From Herbaspirillum hiltneri N3 (GTDB taxonomy: Bacteria > Pseudomonadota > Gammaproteobacteria > Burkholderiales > Burkholderiaceae_D): a stretch of 64,000 nt of DNA. The notes below the pieces were generated by a model. It was not told the DNA's origin. It did no database searches and was given only the letters and a program-made list of their open reading frames with translations. The translations under genes and the position numbers were made by a program. Shown one piece after another: positions 26,999 to 36,630 of this stretch. The stretch spans positions 1,922,001-1,986,000 of the forward strand of contig NZ_CP011409.1 of NCBI RefSeq assembly GCF_001267925.1, written 5' to 3'. Each line of letters begins with the position of its first letter. The stretch's first letter is position 1.

Positions 26999-29691
26999 GC
27001 GCCGTCGCCCAACTGCTTCAGGCGGTACAGGGCGTCCAGCGCCTGGCGCGGCGTCAGGGCATCGGGATCGATGTCGGCCAGTGCATCGGCCACGGCCTGC
27101 GCCACCGGATCAGCAGATGCTGACGGCGTTGTATGCGCGTCATCGTCGTCGGCGCGCGGCGGTGTGCTGAAGAGGTCGAACTGCGGCGTGGTCTGGACCG
27201 ATTGCGTTTCCAGCGCCGCCAGATGCTTGCGTGCCGCACGGATCACCGGCGTCGGTACGCCCGCCAGTTGCGCCACCTGCAAGCCGTAGCTTTGCGAAGC
27301 CGGCCCGGCCTGCACCGCATGCAGGAATACGATGCTGTCCTTGTGCTCGACAGCCGACAAATGCACGTTGGAAGCGGTCGGATGTACTTCCGGCAATTGC
27401 GTCAGTTCGAAATAGTGGGTGGCGAACAGCGTGAAGCTGCGCGTCGCGTCAATCAGGTGCTTGGCGATTGCCCAGGCCAGCGCCAGGCCGTCGAAGGTCG
27501 AGGTGCCGCGGCCGACTTCATCCATCAGCACCAGCGAATTCTCCGTGGCGTTGTTGAGGATGGACGCCGACTCCGTCATTTCCACCATGAAGGTCGAACG
27601 GCCACCGGCCAGGTCGTCGGCCGCGCCGATACGCGTGAAGATGCGGTCAATCGGACCGATCGTCGCGCTCGTGGCCGGCACGAAACTGCCGACATAAGCC
27701 AGCAGCGTGATCAGCGCCACCTGCCGCATGAAGGTCGATTTACCACCCATGTTGGGGCCGGTGATCAGGAGCAGTTTGCGTTCGGACGTGAAAGCGCAGT
27801 CGTTGGCGATGAAGCGTTCGATCTGGTTTTCCACCACCGGATGGCGGCCCTGTTCGATCACGATGGTCGGTTCGGTCACCAGTTGCGGTGCGCACCAGTT
27901 GTTGCGCGCGGCGTGATCGGCCAGCGCCACCAGGGTATCGAGCTGGGCCAGCGCGTGGGCGATGGCCTGCAGCGTCACGATGTGCGGCGACAGGTCCTGC
28001 AGCAGTTGCTCGTACAGGAACTTCTCGCGCGACAAGGCGCGCTCCTGCGCCGACAAGGCCTTGTCTTCGAAGGCCTTCAGTTCGGGTGTGATGTAGCGTT
28101 CGGCATTCTTGAGCGTCTGGCGGCGGCGATAGTCGTCCGGAACCTTGTCGGTCTGGCCGTGCGTGACTTCGATGTAGAAGCCGTGCACCTTGTTGTATTC
28201 GACGCGCAGGTTGGCGATGCCGGTGCGGGCGCGCTCGCGCGTTTCGAGATCGATCAGGAACTGGCCGGCGTTTTCCGACAGGCCGCGCAACTCGTCGAGG
28301 TCGGGGTCGAAGCCGCGTGCAATCACGCCGCCGTCGCGCACCATTGCAGCCGGTTCCAGCATGATCGAGCGTTCCAGCAGGTCGAGGCATTCGGTCGGCG
28401 TCGCCAGCGCGTCGTGCAGGTCCAGCAGCAACGGCGCATCGGCGTCGCGGCTGCACATCGCCACGTAATTGCGCAGCGAACCCAGTTGCTGCAGACCGCC
28501 GCGCAGGCCGGCGAGATCGCGCGGACGCGCCGACAGCAGCGCAATGCGCGTGGTAATGCGTTCGATGTCCGGGACCGCCGCCAAGGTCGCGGACAGGCCG
28601 GAGCAAGCGTCGGTGCGCATCAATGCATTGATGGCGGCGTGGCGTGCACGGGCGACTTTCTGGTCGCGGCGCGCATGATGCAGCCAGTGGCGCAGCAGGC
28701 GCGAACCCATCGCCGTGCGGCAATGGTCGAGCAGCGAGAACAGCGTCGGCGCCAGCGCGCTGGCGTCCTGCGCGCGGATGGTTTCGGTCAGTTCCAGGTT
28801 GCGGCGGGTGGACGCGTCGAGGCCGATGAACTCGTTTTCCGATTCCACCGTCAGCGCGCGCACGTGCTGCAGGCCTTTGCCCTGGGTCGACTGCGCATAG
28901 CGCAGCAGCGCGCCGCCGGCGCCGATGGCGGCGCTCATGCCTTCCGCGCCGAAGCCGTTCAGCGTGGCTACCGACAATTGATCGAGCAAGGCCTTCTCGC
29001 CGCTGGGCTGGTCGAAATGCCAGTCCGGCACCGTGGTCGGCTTGCCGGCGAGGATGTGCGAATAGGCCACTTCTTCAGCGTCGCCGATCAGCGTTTCGGC
29101 TGGCGAGATGCGCTCCAGCTCCTGCTTCAGGCGCGCTTCCAGCAAGGCCGGTTCAGCACTGAACTCCATGAGCTTCAATGCGCCGCTTGCCATCGACAGC
29201 CAGGCCAGGCCGACGGTGACGGTCTTGCGCTGTTTGCCGGAGGCGACGTTGACGGCCAGCAGCGGGCGTTCCGATTTTTCCGGCAGCAGGTCGGAGTCGG
29301 TCAGCGTGCCCGGCGTGATCACGCGCACCACCTTGCGTTCGACCGGCCCCTTGCTGGTGGCCGGGTCGCCGATCTGTTCGCAGATCGCCACCGATTCGCC
29401 CAGCTTGATCAGTTTGACCAGGTACTGGTCGACCGAGTGGAAGGGAATCCCCGCCATCTTGATCGGCGAGCCGTTCGACGAACCGCGCTGTGTCAAGGTG
29501 ATGCCCATCAGGCGCGACGCCTTTTCGGCGTCGTCGAAAAACAATTCGTAGAAGTCGCCCATGCGGTAGAACACCAGCGTGGTCGGATACTCCGCCTTGA
29601 TGCGCAGGTACTGGACCATCATGGGAGTGTGCTTCTCGCCGCCGGCGCTGCCGGGATCGGATTCAACGGTGGATTTCAAGTGTTTGGTCAT
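26995..29691 (-). CDS. mutS: DNA mismatch repair protein MutS
   Basis: MutS recognises mismatches and small loops and starts mismatch repair with MutL. The 898-residue protein shows the mismatch-wedge motif [15 protein letters not shown], the connector and lever domains, the ATPase Walker [11 protein letters not shown] at about residue 660, Walker [13 protein letters not shown] and a C-terminal tail with [12 protein letters not shown]. Length is slightly above E. coli MutS (853). A 16-bp perfect palindrome lies about 145 bp upstream. Confidence 0.97.
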   Translation of the reverse strand: MTKHLKSTVESDPGSAGGEKHTPMMVQYLRIKAEYPTTLVFYRMGDFYELFFDDAEKASRLMGITLTQRGSSNGSPIKMAGIPFHSVDQYLVKLIKLGESVAICEQIGDPATSKGPVERKVVRVITPGTLTDSDLLPEKSERPLLAVNVASGKQRKTVTVGLAWLSMASGALKLMEFSAEPALLEARLKQELERISPAETLIGDAEEVAYSHILAGKPTTVPDWHFDQPSGEKALLDQLSVATLNGFGAEGMSAAIGAGGALLRYAQSTQGKGLQHVRALTVESENEFIGLDASTRRNLELTETIRAQDASALAPTLFSLLDHCRTAMGSRLLRHWLHHARRDQKVARARHAAINALMRTDACSGLSATLAAVPDIERITTRIALLSARPRDLAGLRGGLQQLGSLRNYVAMCSRDADAPLLLDLHDALATPTECLDLLERSIMLEPAAMVRDGGVIARGFDPDLDELRGLSENAGQFLIDLETRERARTGIANLRVEYNKVHGFYIEVTHGQTDKVPDDYRRRQTLKNAERYITPELKAFEDKALSAQERALSREKFLYEQLLQDLSPHIVTLQAIAHALAQLDTLVALADHAARNNWCAPQLVTEPTIVIEQGRHPVVENQIERFIANDCAFTSERKLLLITGPNMGGKSTFMRQVALITLLAYVGSFVPATSATIGPIDRIFTRIGAADDLAGGRSTFMVEMTESASILNNATENSLVLMDEVGRGTSTFDGLALAWAIAKHLIDATRSFTLFATHYFELTQLPEVHPTASNVHLSAVEHKDSIVFLHAVQAGPASQSYGLQVAQLAGVPTPVIRAARKHLAALETQSVQTTPQFDLFSTPPRADDDDAHTTPSASADPVAQAVADALADIDPDALTPRQALDALYRLKQLGDGA

Positions 29692-29835
29692 TCAGTCAAT
29701 TGCCGACGCCGCTTCAAGGATGAAATGAGAATGGCGTCGTCTTGCGAAGGTTTTCGTGGATTCTGGCGATCTGCCATTTTACCGCGTGCAGAGGCCGCAT
29801 ACGAGGCTGAAGTACAAGGCGGACTCCAGATGGTT

Positions 29836-29851
29836 CTACCGTTAACGGTAG
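29836..29851. promoter_or_regulatory. Perfect 16-bp palindrome upstream of mutS
   Basis: ctaccgttaacggtag is a perfect palindrome in the 274-bp gap between mutS and guaD. It could be an operator. No regulator gene is adjacent. The rest of the gap shows no gene. Confidence 0.35.
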
Positions 29852-29965
29852 TTGACAGACAGTTAATTCTGCGGTTCCGTACATATTGCTGTTCCGCCAA
29901 GAAAAAGGGCGACCTGCTCGCGCAGCCCGCCCCAACTCCTCAAAAAACCGAAACAGCTTTCAGTT

Positions 29966-31264
29966 TCAGCGCGTATGCACGCAAGCTCCCGCCGAATAAG
30001 TCGCGGTAATCGCCCGGTCGTCGGCCAGGATCGCCAGCGCGAAAAGTTGTTCTTCCAGGCTCTCCGTGGTGGCGCTGCGGCGCGCCAACAGCGGCGTGCA
30101 TTTCGGATCCAGCACGATGAAGTCGGCGTCGCAGCCGGCGGCGAAGTTGCCGATCCTGCCTTCCAGCTGCAGGGCGCGCGCGCCGCCCAGCGTGGCCAGG
30201 TAGAACATGCGCTGCGCGGACAGATGGGTGCCGGCCATGCGGCCGACCTTGTACAGCTCGTTCATCGTTTGCAGCATCGAGAAGCTGGTGCCGCCGCCGA
30301 CGTCAGTTGCCAGCGATACCGGCATGCGCAGCTTGTCGGCGTTGGCGAAATCGAACAGGCCGCTGCCGAGGAACAGGTTGGAGGTCGGGCACACCGTCGC
30401 CACCGATTGCGTCGCCGCCATGCGCGCGCGGTCGGCGTCGTCCAGCCAGATGCAGTGCGCGTACAGCGCGCGCTTTCGCATCAGGCCATATTGATCGTAG
30501 ACCTCGAGATAGCTGCGGCTGTCGGGAAACAGTTCCTTGACCCATTGCACTTCGTCGGTGTTTTCGGCGACATGGGTCTGGATATAGGTGTCCGGATATT
30601 GCATCGCCAGTTCGCCGGCCAGCTTCAGCTGTTGTGGCGTCGAGGTCGGCGCAAAGCGCACCGTGATGGCGTAGTGCTGGCGGCCCTTGTTGTGCCAGCG
30701 CTTGATCAGCGCTTCGGTTTCGCGCGCACCGCTTTCGGCCGTGTCGCGCAGGAAGTCCGGCGCGTTGCGGTCCATCAGGCATTTGCCGGCCACCATGCGC
30801 AGGTTCAGCTCGCTGCTGCGGTTGAAAAAAGCATCCACCGATTGCGGATGCACGGTGCAATACACGGCCGCCGTGGTGGTGCCGTTGCGCAGCAGTTCGG
30901 CCAGGAAGAAGTCGGCCACTTCGCTCGCATGTTCGCCGCTCTCGAATCGGCGCTCGGCCGGGAAGGTGTACGTGTTCAGCCACGGCAGCAGGCCCGGTGC
31001 GGGCGAGCCGATGATGTCAGTCTGCGGGTAGTGGACGTGGGTGTCGATGAAGCCGGGCGTGATGATCTTGCCGCGATAGTCGAGCGGCACGCAGCCGGCG
31101 GGCAGGGTGGCGGACAGTTTGCCGTAATCGCCGGCGGCGACGATTTTTCCATCGGCGACGATCAGCAGGCCGTCGCTGTGCCATTGCGTGGCGTGTTCGT
31201 CGAAGGCGGGGTCGTTGCGGAAATGGAGCAGGCTGGCGCGGTAGGCTTGCACGTGGGGAGTCAT
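29966..31264 (-). CDS. guaD: Guanine deaminase
   Basis: GuaD hydrolyses guanine to xanthine and ammonia. The 432-residue amidohydrolase has the zinc motif FIDTHVHYPQ at about residue 75, the guanine deaminase signature region with PAERRFE, the further metal ligands in THVAENTDEVQW and YAHCIWLDD, and the catalytic aspartate in ATDVGGGTSFSM. It is the last gene of an xdhA-xdhB-xdhC-guaD series on this strand; its xanthine product is the substrate of the Xdh enzyme. The 132-bp gap to xdhC could hold its own promoter. Confidence 0.95.
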   Translation of the reverse strand: MTPHVQAYRASLLHFRNDPAFDEHATQWHSDGLLIVADGKIVAAGDYGKLSATLPAGCVPLDYRGKIITPGFIDTHVHYPQTDIIGSPAPGLLPWLNTYTFPAERRFESGEHASEVADFFLAELLRNGTTTAAVYCTVHPQSVDAFFNRSSELNLRMVAGKCLMDRNAPDFLRDTAESGARETEALIKRWHNKGRQHYAITVRFAPTSTPQQLKLAGELAMQYPDTYIQTHVAENTDEVQWVKELFPDSRSYLEVYDQYGLMRKRALYAHCIWLDDADRARMAATQSVATVCPTSNLFLGSGLFDFANADKLRMPVSLATDVGGGTSFSMLQTMNELYKVGRMAGTHLSAQRMFYLATLGGARALQLEGRIGNFAAGCDADFIVLDPKCTPLLARRSATTESLEEQLFALAILADDRAITATYSAGACVHTR

Positions 31265-31396
31265 GATGGTCCTTAATCTTGGCTATCCGGTTGCGTGCTG
31301 CGCATGACGTGAAGGCGCAACTGCGAACAACCGAATGATACTGGTATGGGATGAAACGCTGGAACAGATGCTGCTGAGGCGACGGTCCGGTTGTCC

Positions 31397-32476
31397 TTAG
31401 CTCCGGCCGTCCAGCATGTGTGTGGCCAGCTTGGCCCTGATGTTTCGGTCCGGCTGCTGCGAACGGATTTCCCATAACTGCATCAGTTGCGCCACCACCG
31501 CGATCGCGATGCTGGCGGGTTCCTTGCCATAGATGCCCGGAATGCCGATCGGGCAGGTCATCTTGTTCAGTTGTTCCTGTGTGATGCCGCGCTCAAGCAG
31601 ACGGTGTTCGAATTGCTTGCGCTTGGTCTGCGATCCGATCAGCCCGTACCAGCCGATGTCGGCGCGCTTCAGGATGCGTTCGCTCAGTTGCTGGTCCAGC
31701 GCGTGGCTGTGCGTCATCACGAGGAAGCAGGCGCCCGGCTCGGCCATATCGACCACGGCATTGGGTACGTCGGTCGCTTCCACCGTCACCTGCATCGGCA
31801 GATCCGGCGGGAACATGTCTTCGCGTTCATCCACCCACAGCACGCGGCAGGGCAGCGTCGCCAGCACGCGTATGATGGCGGCGCCGACGTGGCCGGCGCC
31901 GAACAGCACCACTTGCGGCTGGTGCGCGCGGCAGCGGTCGAGCAGCCAACGGCGGCCGTAGCGGTCTTGCGCTACATGCGTGTTGCCGGCATGACGGAAT
32001 TGTTCTGCATCCAGACCGTTGTCGGGCACGCTGAGGTCGCAGGCTTCGCCTTCCAGTTCGTAGAGCAGCGTCGGGTCGTCCGATTCCAGCGCGACCGCGC
32101 GCCAGACGTCGACGCCGGCGCTCCAGTGCCGTTCGAGTTCGGTCAGCATGGCTCCTGCGTGTTGATCGATACGTTCGAACACGAGGAACACCACGCCGCC
32201 GCAGCACTGGCCGAGGCTCGGTCCGAGTGCAATGCGTTCGAATTTGCGGATGCCGGAAAACGCCGTCGCATCCGCTTCCAACATCGTGCGCGCGATCTGC
32301 GCCGCCCGCCATTCCAGATGACCGCCGCCGATGGTGTCGTACTGGCCGTCGGCCGTAAACACCATGCGCGCACCCGCCTCGCGCGGCGTCGACCCCTGGA
32401 TGGTCGCCACCGTGACCAGCACTGCCGGGATGGCGGTGCTGTGCAAGTCCTTGAGTGCGGCGAGCCATGCTGTCAT
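31397..32476 (-). CDS. xdhC: Xanthine dehydrogenase accessory protein XdhC
   Basis: XdhC binds molybdenum cofactor and helps its sulfuration and insertion into XdhB. The 359-residue protein has the N-terminal XdhC/CoxI motif ATIQGSTPREAGARM with TIGGGHLEWRA, the LGPSLGQCCGG cysteine pair, and a C-terminal Rossmann domain starting VVLFGAGHVGAAIIRVL. It lies 25 bp after xdhB and the length is normal. Confidence 0.94.
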   Translation of the reverse strand: MTAWLAALKDLHSTAIPAVLVTVATIQGSTPREAGARMVFTADGQYDTIGGGHLEWRAAQIARTMLEADATAFSGIRKFERIALGPSLGQCCGGVVFLVFERIDQHAGAMLTELERHWSAGVDVWRAVALESDDPTLLYELEGEACDLSVPDNGLDAEQFRHAGNTHVAQDRYGRRWLLDRCRAHQPQVVLFGAGHVGAAIIRVLATLPCRVLWVDEREDMFPPDLPMQVTVEATDVPNAVVDMAEPGACFLVMTHSHALDQQLSERILKRADIGWYGLIGSQTKRKQFEHRLLERGITQEQLNKMTCPIGIPGIYGKEPASIAIAVVAQLMQLWEIRSQQPDRNIRAKLATHMLDGRS

Positions 32477-32501
32477 GAATTCTCCTGTCGGATCGGGAAC
32501 G

Positions 32502-34913
32502 TTATTGCACCGTGGCCGTGGCTGCGGCCTTCACCGCATCAATCGCATCCAGAATCGCCTCGCTGGTCGCCGGCGCGCGCAGCGGCGGATTGATGCGATG
32601 TTCGCCCACCGCCGACACCGCATCGCGGATCGCCAGGAATACCGAGAACGGCAGCAGCAGCGGCGGTTCGCCGGTGGCCTTGGAGCGGTGGATGGTGTCC
32701 GAGACATTGCTGTTCTTGAACAACTGCGTGCGGAAATCGGTCGGGCAATCCGACACCGCGGGGATTTTATACGTCGACGGCGCATGCGTCATCAGCTTGC
32801 CGTCCTTGTTCCACCACAACTCTTCCGTCGTCAGCCAGCCCATGCCCTGGATGAAACCGCCTTCCACCTGGCCGATGTCGATGGCCGGGTTCAGGCTCTC
32901 GCCGGCGTCGTACAGTGAATCTGCGCGCAGCAGGCGCCACTCGCCGGTCAGCGTGTCGATTACGACTTCGGACACCGCCGCGCCATAGGCGAAATAGAAG
33001 AACGGATGGCCGTTCATGGTCTTGGCATTCCAGTGCACCTTGGGCGTCGAATAGAACCCGTCCGACCACAATTGCACGCGCTTGAGGTAAGCCTGCATCA
33101 CCAGTTCTTCGAACGTCACCGATGCCATAGATGGAGCGTTGGTCGAGACCATGCCGTCGGCGAAGCGCACCTCGCCGGCATCGACGCCAAAGCGTTCGGC
33201 GGCCACCTGCGCCAGCCGTCCGCGGATCTGCAAGGCCGCATCCTGCGCCGCCTTGCCGTTCAGGTCGCTGCCGGTCGAGGCGGCGGTGGCCGAGGTGTTG
33301 GCGATCTTGCTGGTGTCGGTGGCGGTGCAGCGCACCTGCTCCAGCGGCAGGCCGAGCGCGTTGGCGACAACCTGCGCGACCTTGGTGTTGAGACCCTGGC
33401 CCATTTCCGTGCCGCCGTGATTGACCAGCACCGAGCCGTCGGTGTAGACATGCACCAGCGAGCCGGCCTGGTTCAGGTGCGGTACGTTGAACGAGATGCC
33501 GAACTTCACCGGCGTCAGCGCCAGGCCGCGTTTGAGGATGGTGTTTTCGGCGTTGAAGACATTGATGGCCTGACGGCGCACCTGATACTCGCTGGTGCTT
33601 TCCAGTTGATCCACCAGGGCCTGGATCACGTTGTCTTCAACGCGCTGGCCGTAGTGCGTGGTGTTGCGTGCATCCGGTCCTTCGGCGGCGCTGTCGCCGT
33701 AGAAATTGGCGCGGCGCACTTCGAGCGCATCCTTGCCGAGATTGCGGGCGATTTCATCGAGGATGTATTCGATCGCGATGGCGCCTTGCGGACCGCCGAA
33801 GCCGCGGAAGGCGGTGTTCGACTGCGTGTTGGTCTTGCCGCACATGGCGTGGATTTCCACGTCCGACAGATAGTAGGCGTTGTCGAAGTGGCACACCGCG
33901 CGCGTGGCGACCGGGCCCGACAAGTCGGCCGAGAAGCCGGCGCGCGACACCATGTCGATCTTCGCCGCGACGATGCGGCCGTTGTCGTCATAGCCGATTT
34001 CGTAATCGTAGGCGAAGCAGTGGCGCTTGCCGGTGACGATCATGTCGTCGTCGCGGTCGGCGCGCAGCTTGACCGGACGGCGCAGGCGCACTGCGGCCAC
34101 CGCGGCGGCGCACGCCCACAGCGCCGATTGCGATTCCTTGCCGCCGAAGCCGCCGCCCATGCGCCGGCATTCCACCAGCACGTCATGCGAAGCGACGTGC
34201 AGTACTTCAGCAATGTGATGCTGCATCTCGCTCGGATGCTGGGTCGAGCAATACACGTGCATGCCGCGACCCTCTTTCGGGATCGCGTAGGAAATCTGGC
34301 CTTCCAGGTAAAACTGTTCCTGGCCGCCGACGTCGAACTTGCCGGCCAGCTTGTGCGGCGCCTTGTCGAAGGCTTCCGCCGGATTGCCGCGCGTCAGGTG
34401 CATCGGCGGCAGCACATAGGATTCGGCCGCATGCGCAGCGCGCGGCGTCAGCACGGCCGGCAGTTCTTCATAGTCGATCACGACCAGGCGCGCGGCGCGG
34501 CGGGCGTTGTCGTGGCTGTCGGCGATGACGATGAAGATGGGCTGGCCGACGTACTGCACCAGGTCTTCCGCCAGCACCGGATCATCCTTGATGATGGCGC
34601 CGCACTGGTTCTCGCCGGGGATGTCGGCGGCGGTGTAGACCGCCACCACGCCCGTGGACGCCTTCACCTTGCTCAGGTCGATTGCGCGCAGTTTCGCATG
34701 CGCCTTGGCCGACAGGCCGAGCGCGGCGTGCAGCGTGCCTTGCAGTTCGACGATGTCGTCGGTGTAGGTGGCTTCGCCGGTCACGTGCAGGATGGCGGAT
34801 TCGTGCGGATGCGGTTTGCCGATCTCGGTCCAGGCAGAGGTGGAGGCGGAGGCGGAGGTGGACAGGGCCGGGGCTTTTTTTGCGGACATGAATTCTTCAG
34901 TTTGCTTGTTCAT
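32502..34913 (-). CDS. xdhB: Xanthine dehydrogenase molybdopterin-binding subunit
   Basis: XdhB carries the molybdenum cofactor and oxidises hypoxanthine and xanthine. The 803-residue protein has the domain start KPHPHESAILHVTGEATY, the Moco motif RRMGGGFGGKESQ, TAFRGFGGPQGAIA, NHGGTEMGQGLNTK and the catalytic glutamate region ATGEPPLLLP near the C-terminus. ATG 34913 has a strong AGGAAGGAAA ribosome binding site; a second in-frame ATG lies 24 bases later. Only 12 bp separate it from xdhA. Confidence 0.96.
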   Translation of the reverse strand: MNKQTEEFMSAKKAPALSTSASASTSAWTEIGKPHPHESAILHVTGEATYTDDIVELQGTLHAALGLSAKAHAKLRAIDLSKVKASTGVVAVYTAADIPGENQCGAIIKDDPVLAEDLVQYVGQPIFIVIADSHDNARRAARLVVIDYEELPAVLTPRAAHAAESYVLPPMHLTRGNPAEAFDKAPHKLAGKFDVGGQEQFYLEGQISYAIPKEGRGMHVYCSTQHPSEMQHHIAEVLHVASHDVLVECRRMGGGFGGKESQSALWACAAAVAAVRLRRPVKLRADRDDDMIVTGKRHCFAYDYEIGYDDNGRIVAAKIDMVSRAGFSADLSGPVATRAVCHFDNAYYLSDVEIHAMCGKTNTQSNTAFRGFGGPQGAIAIEYILDEIARNLGKDALEVRRANFYGDSAAEGPDARNTTHYGQRVEDNVIQALVDQLESTSEYQVRRQAINVFNAENTILKRGLALTPVKFGISFNVPHLNQAGSLVHVYTDGSVLVNHGGTEMGQGLNTKVAQVVANALGLPLEQVRCTATDTSKIANTSATAASTGSDLNGKAAQDAALQIRGRLAQVAAERFGVDAGEVRFADGMVSTNAPSMASVTFEELVMQAYLKRVQLWSDGFYSTPKVHWNAKTMNGHPFFYFAYGAAVSEVVIDTLTGEWRLLRADSLYDAGESLNPAIDIGQVEGGFIQGMGWLTTEELWWNKDGKLMTHAPSTYKIPAVSDCPTDFRTQLFKNSNVSDTIHRSKATGEPPLLLPFSVFLAIRDAVSAVGEHRINPPLRAPATSEAILDAIDAVKAAATATVQ

Positions 34914-34925
34914 TGCGTTTCCTTC

Positions 34926-36416
34926 CTAAGCAATCTGTGCAGCAGTCTTGCCGTGCACAAAAGCGCTTACCGAAGCGGGCTGGAGCGGCGCGTCGGCGCG
35001 CGTTTCCAGCCAGTAGCGGTACAACAGGTTTTGTGCGGTTCTCATACGATACGCCGAAGAGGCGCGCATGTCAGAAAGCGGCGCGTAATCTTGCGCCAGC
35101 GCAAGCATTGCCGCCTTGACATTGGCCTCGTTCCATTCCTTGCCGTTGAGCGCGGCCTCGGCCTGCGCGGCGCGCTTGGGCGTGGCCGCCATGCCGCCGT
35201 AGGCGATGCGGGCATCGGCCACCTTGCCGCTTTCAAGACGGAAGGCGAACGACGCGCAGACCGCCGAGATGTCCTGGTCGAAACGCTTGGACAGCTTGTA
35301 CACGCGGAAAGCGATCTCCTTGCGCGGCAACGGCACGCGCACGGCCTGGACGAACTCGTTCGGCAGGATCGCCGACTTCTGGTAGGCGATATAAAAATCT
35401 TCCAGCGGCATGACGCGCCGGCCGTCAACGCCATACAGCACGATCTCGGCGCCGAGCGCGATCAGCCACGGCATCGAATCGCCGATCGGCGAACCGTTGG
35501 CGACGTTGCCGCCCAGCGTGCCGGCGTTGCGCACCGGCAGCGAGGCAAAGCGCTGCCACATTTCCGACAGCTCCTCCGGATAGTGTCCGGTCAATGCGGC
35601 ATAGGCTTGTTCCAGCGTGACGCCGGCGCCGATTTCCAGCCAGCCGCCGGTGTCGGTGATGTGGCGCATTTCTTCGACCTGGCCGATGTAGATGATGTCG
35701 CCCAGATCGCGCATGTGCTTGGTCACCCACAGGCCGACGTCGGTCGAGCCGGCCAGGATGCGCGCCTTCGGCAAGTCGTTGCGCAGCGTCGCCAGTTGCG
35801 CCAGCGTGCGCGGCGCATGGAAAGTCTGTCCGGCATGCGTGACGCGCAACGGCTCTTCGCGCCGGATCGCGCGCAAGGCGTCGATCACCGGCGCGCGGTC
35901 AAAGGTGGCTTTCGGCAATTCGCCCATGCGCCGCGCCGCGTCGATGATCGGACGATAGCCGGTGCAGCGGCACAGGTTGCCGGACAGGGCGTCGTCGATT
36001 TCGCGCGTGCTCGGCGCGACGTTGTCCTGCTCATGCTTGAGATACAAGCCCCACAGCGACATCACGAAGCCCGGCGTGCAGAAGCCGCATTGCGAGCCAT
36101 GGCATTCCACCATGGCCTGCTGGGCCGGGTGCAGGCAACCGTCGCGCTGCTTCAGGTCTTCCACGGTGAACAGCGCCTTGCCGTCCAGCGTCGGCACGAA
36201 CTGGATGCAGGAGTTGACCGTTTTCAGTTCCAGATCGTTGCCGCGCAATTCCCCCACGACCACCGTGCAGGCGCCGCAATCGCCTTCCGCGCAACCCTCT
36301 TTGGTGCCGGTGCAATGCAAGTCCTCGCGCAAATGCTGCAAAACGGTGCGTGTATTGGGCAATCCATCGACTTGATGGGTCTCGCCGCGGAAATAGAAGC
36401 GAATCGGTTCGGACAT
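34926..36416 (-). CDS. xdhA: Xanthine dehydrogenase small subunit (Fe-S and FAD)
   Basis: The 496-residue subunit passes electrons from the Mo site through two [2Fe-2S] clusters to FAD and NAD+. The first cluster has C42, C47, C50 and C70; the second has C110 and C113 in CGFCTPGF plus the pair in NLCRCTGYRP. The FAD domain begins at about residue 200 (ILAGSTDVGLWVT, NAGTLGGNVANGSPIGD). ATG 36416 gives the family start MSEPIRFYFRGE; the frame is open 48 bases further up. It leads the operon xdhA-xdhB-xdhC-guaD. Confidence 0.96.
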   Translation of the reverse strand: MSEPIRFYFRGETHQVDGLPNTRTVLQHLREDLHCTGTKEGCAEGDCGACTVVVGELRGNDLELKTVNSCIQFVPTLDGKALFTVEDLKQRDGCLHPAQQAMVECHGSQCGFCTPGFVMSLWGLYLKHEQDNVAPSTREIDDALSGNLCRCTGYRPIIDAARRMGELPKATFDRAPVIDALRAIRREEPLRVTHAGQTFHAPRTLAQLATLRNDLPKARILAGSTDVGLWVTKHMRDLGDIIYIGQVEEMRHITDTGGWLEIGAGVTLEQAYAALTGHYPEELSEMWQRFASLPVRNAGTLGGNVANGSPIGDSMPWLIALGAEIVLYGVDGRRVMPLEDFYIAYQKSAILPNEFVQAVRVPLPRKEIAFRVYKLSKRFDQDISAVCASFAFRLESGKVADARIAYGGMAATPKRAAQAEAALNGKEWNEANVKAAMLALAQDYAPLSDMRASSAYRMRTAQNLLYRYWLETRADAPLQPASVSAFVHGKTAAQIA

Positions 36417-36497
36417 GGTGTGCTTTGCTATATGAAAATGGCTATCGAAGAAACGGTGAATCAAGATCTGTGCCGGGACCTTTTAGAGAGAAGACCT

Positions 36498-36526
36498 ATT
36501 TGCCGCAGTCGATTGTTGCGGCAAAT
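36498..36526. promoter_or_regulatory. Hairpin in the xdhA leader
   Basis: A perfect 10-bp inverted repeat, atttgccgca and tgcggcaaat with a 9-nt spacer, lies about 80 bp before the xdhA start; outer complementary arms agagag and ctctct (36485-36490, 36539-36544) extend it. No T-run follows on either strand, so a regulator site or leader structure is more likely than a terminator of the upstream permease gene. Confidence 0.5.
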
Positions 36527-36630
36527 TGTCGGGGCCTGCTCTCTGAAAAATCCTTCGAATTCTTCTGTTTCGCTACCGGCGTCGCTCCCAGGAGTGACGC
36601 CGGCATTGCGTCAGGTAAAACCCTGCGCCG

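Noticed and set aside
27133..30009. Antisense open frame (958 codons) over mutS
   Set aside because: It mirrors codon third-position GC of mutS and has no recognisable domain.
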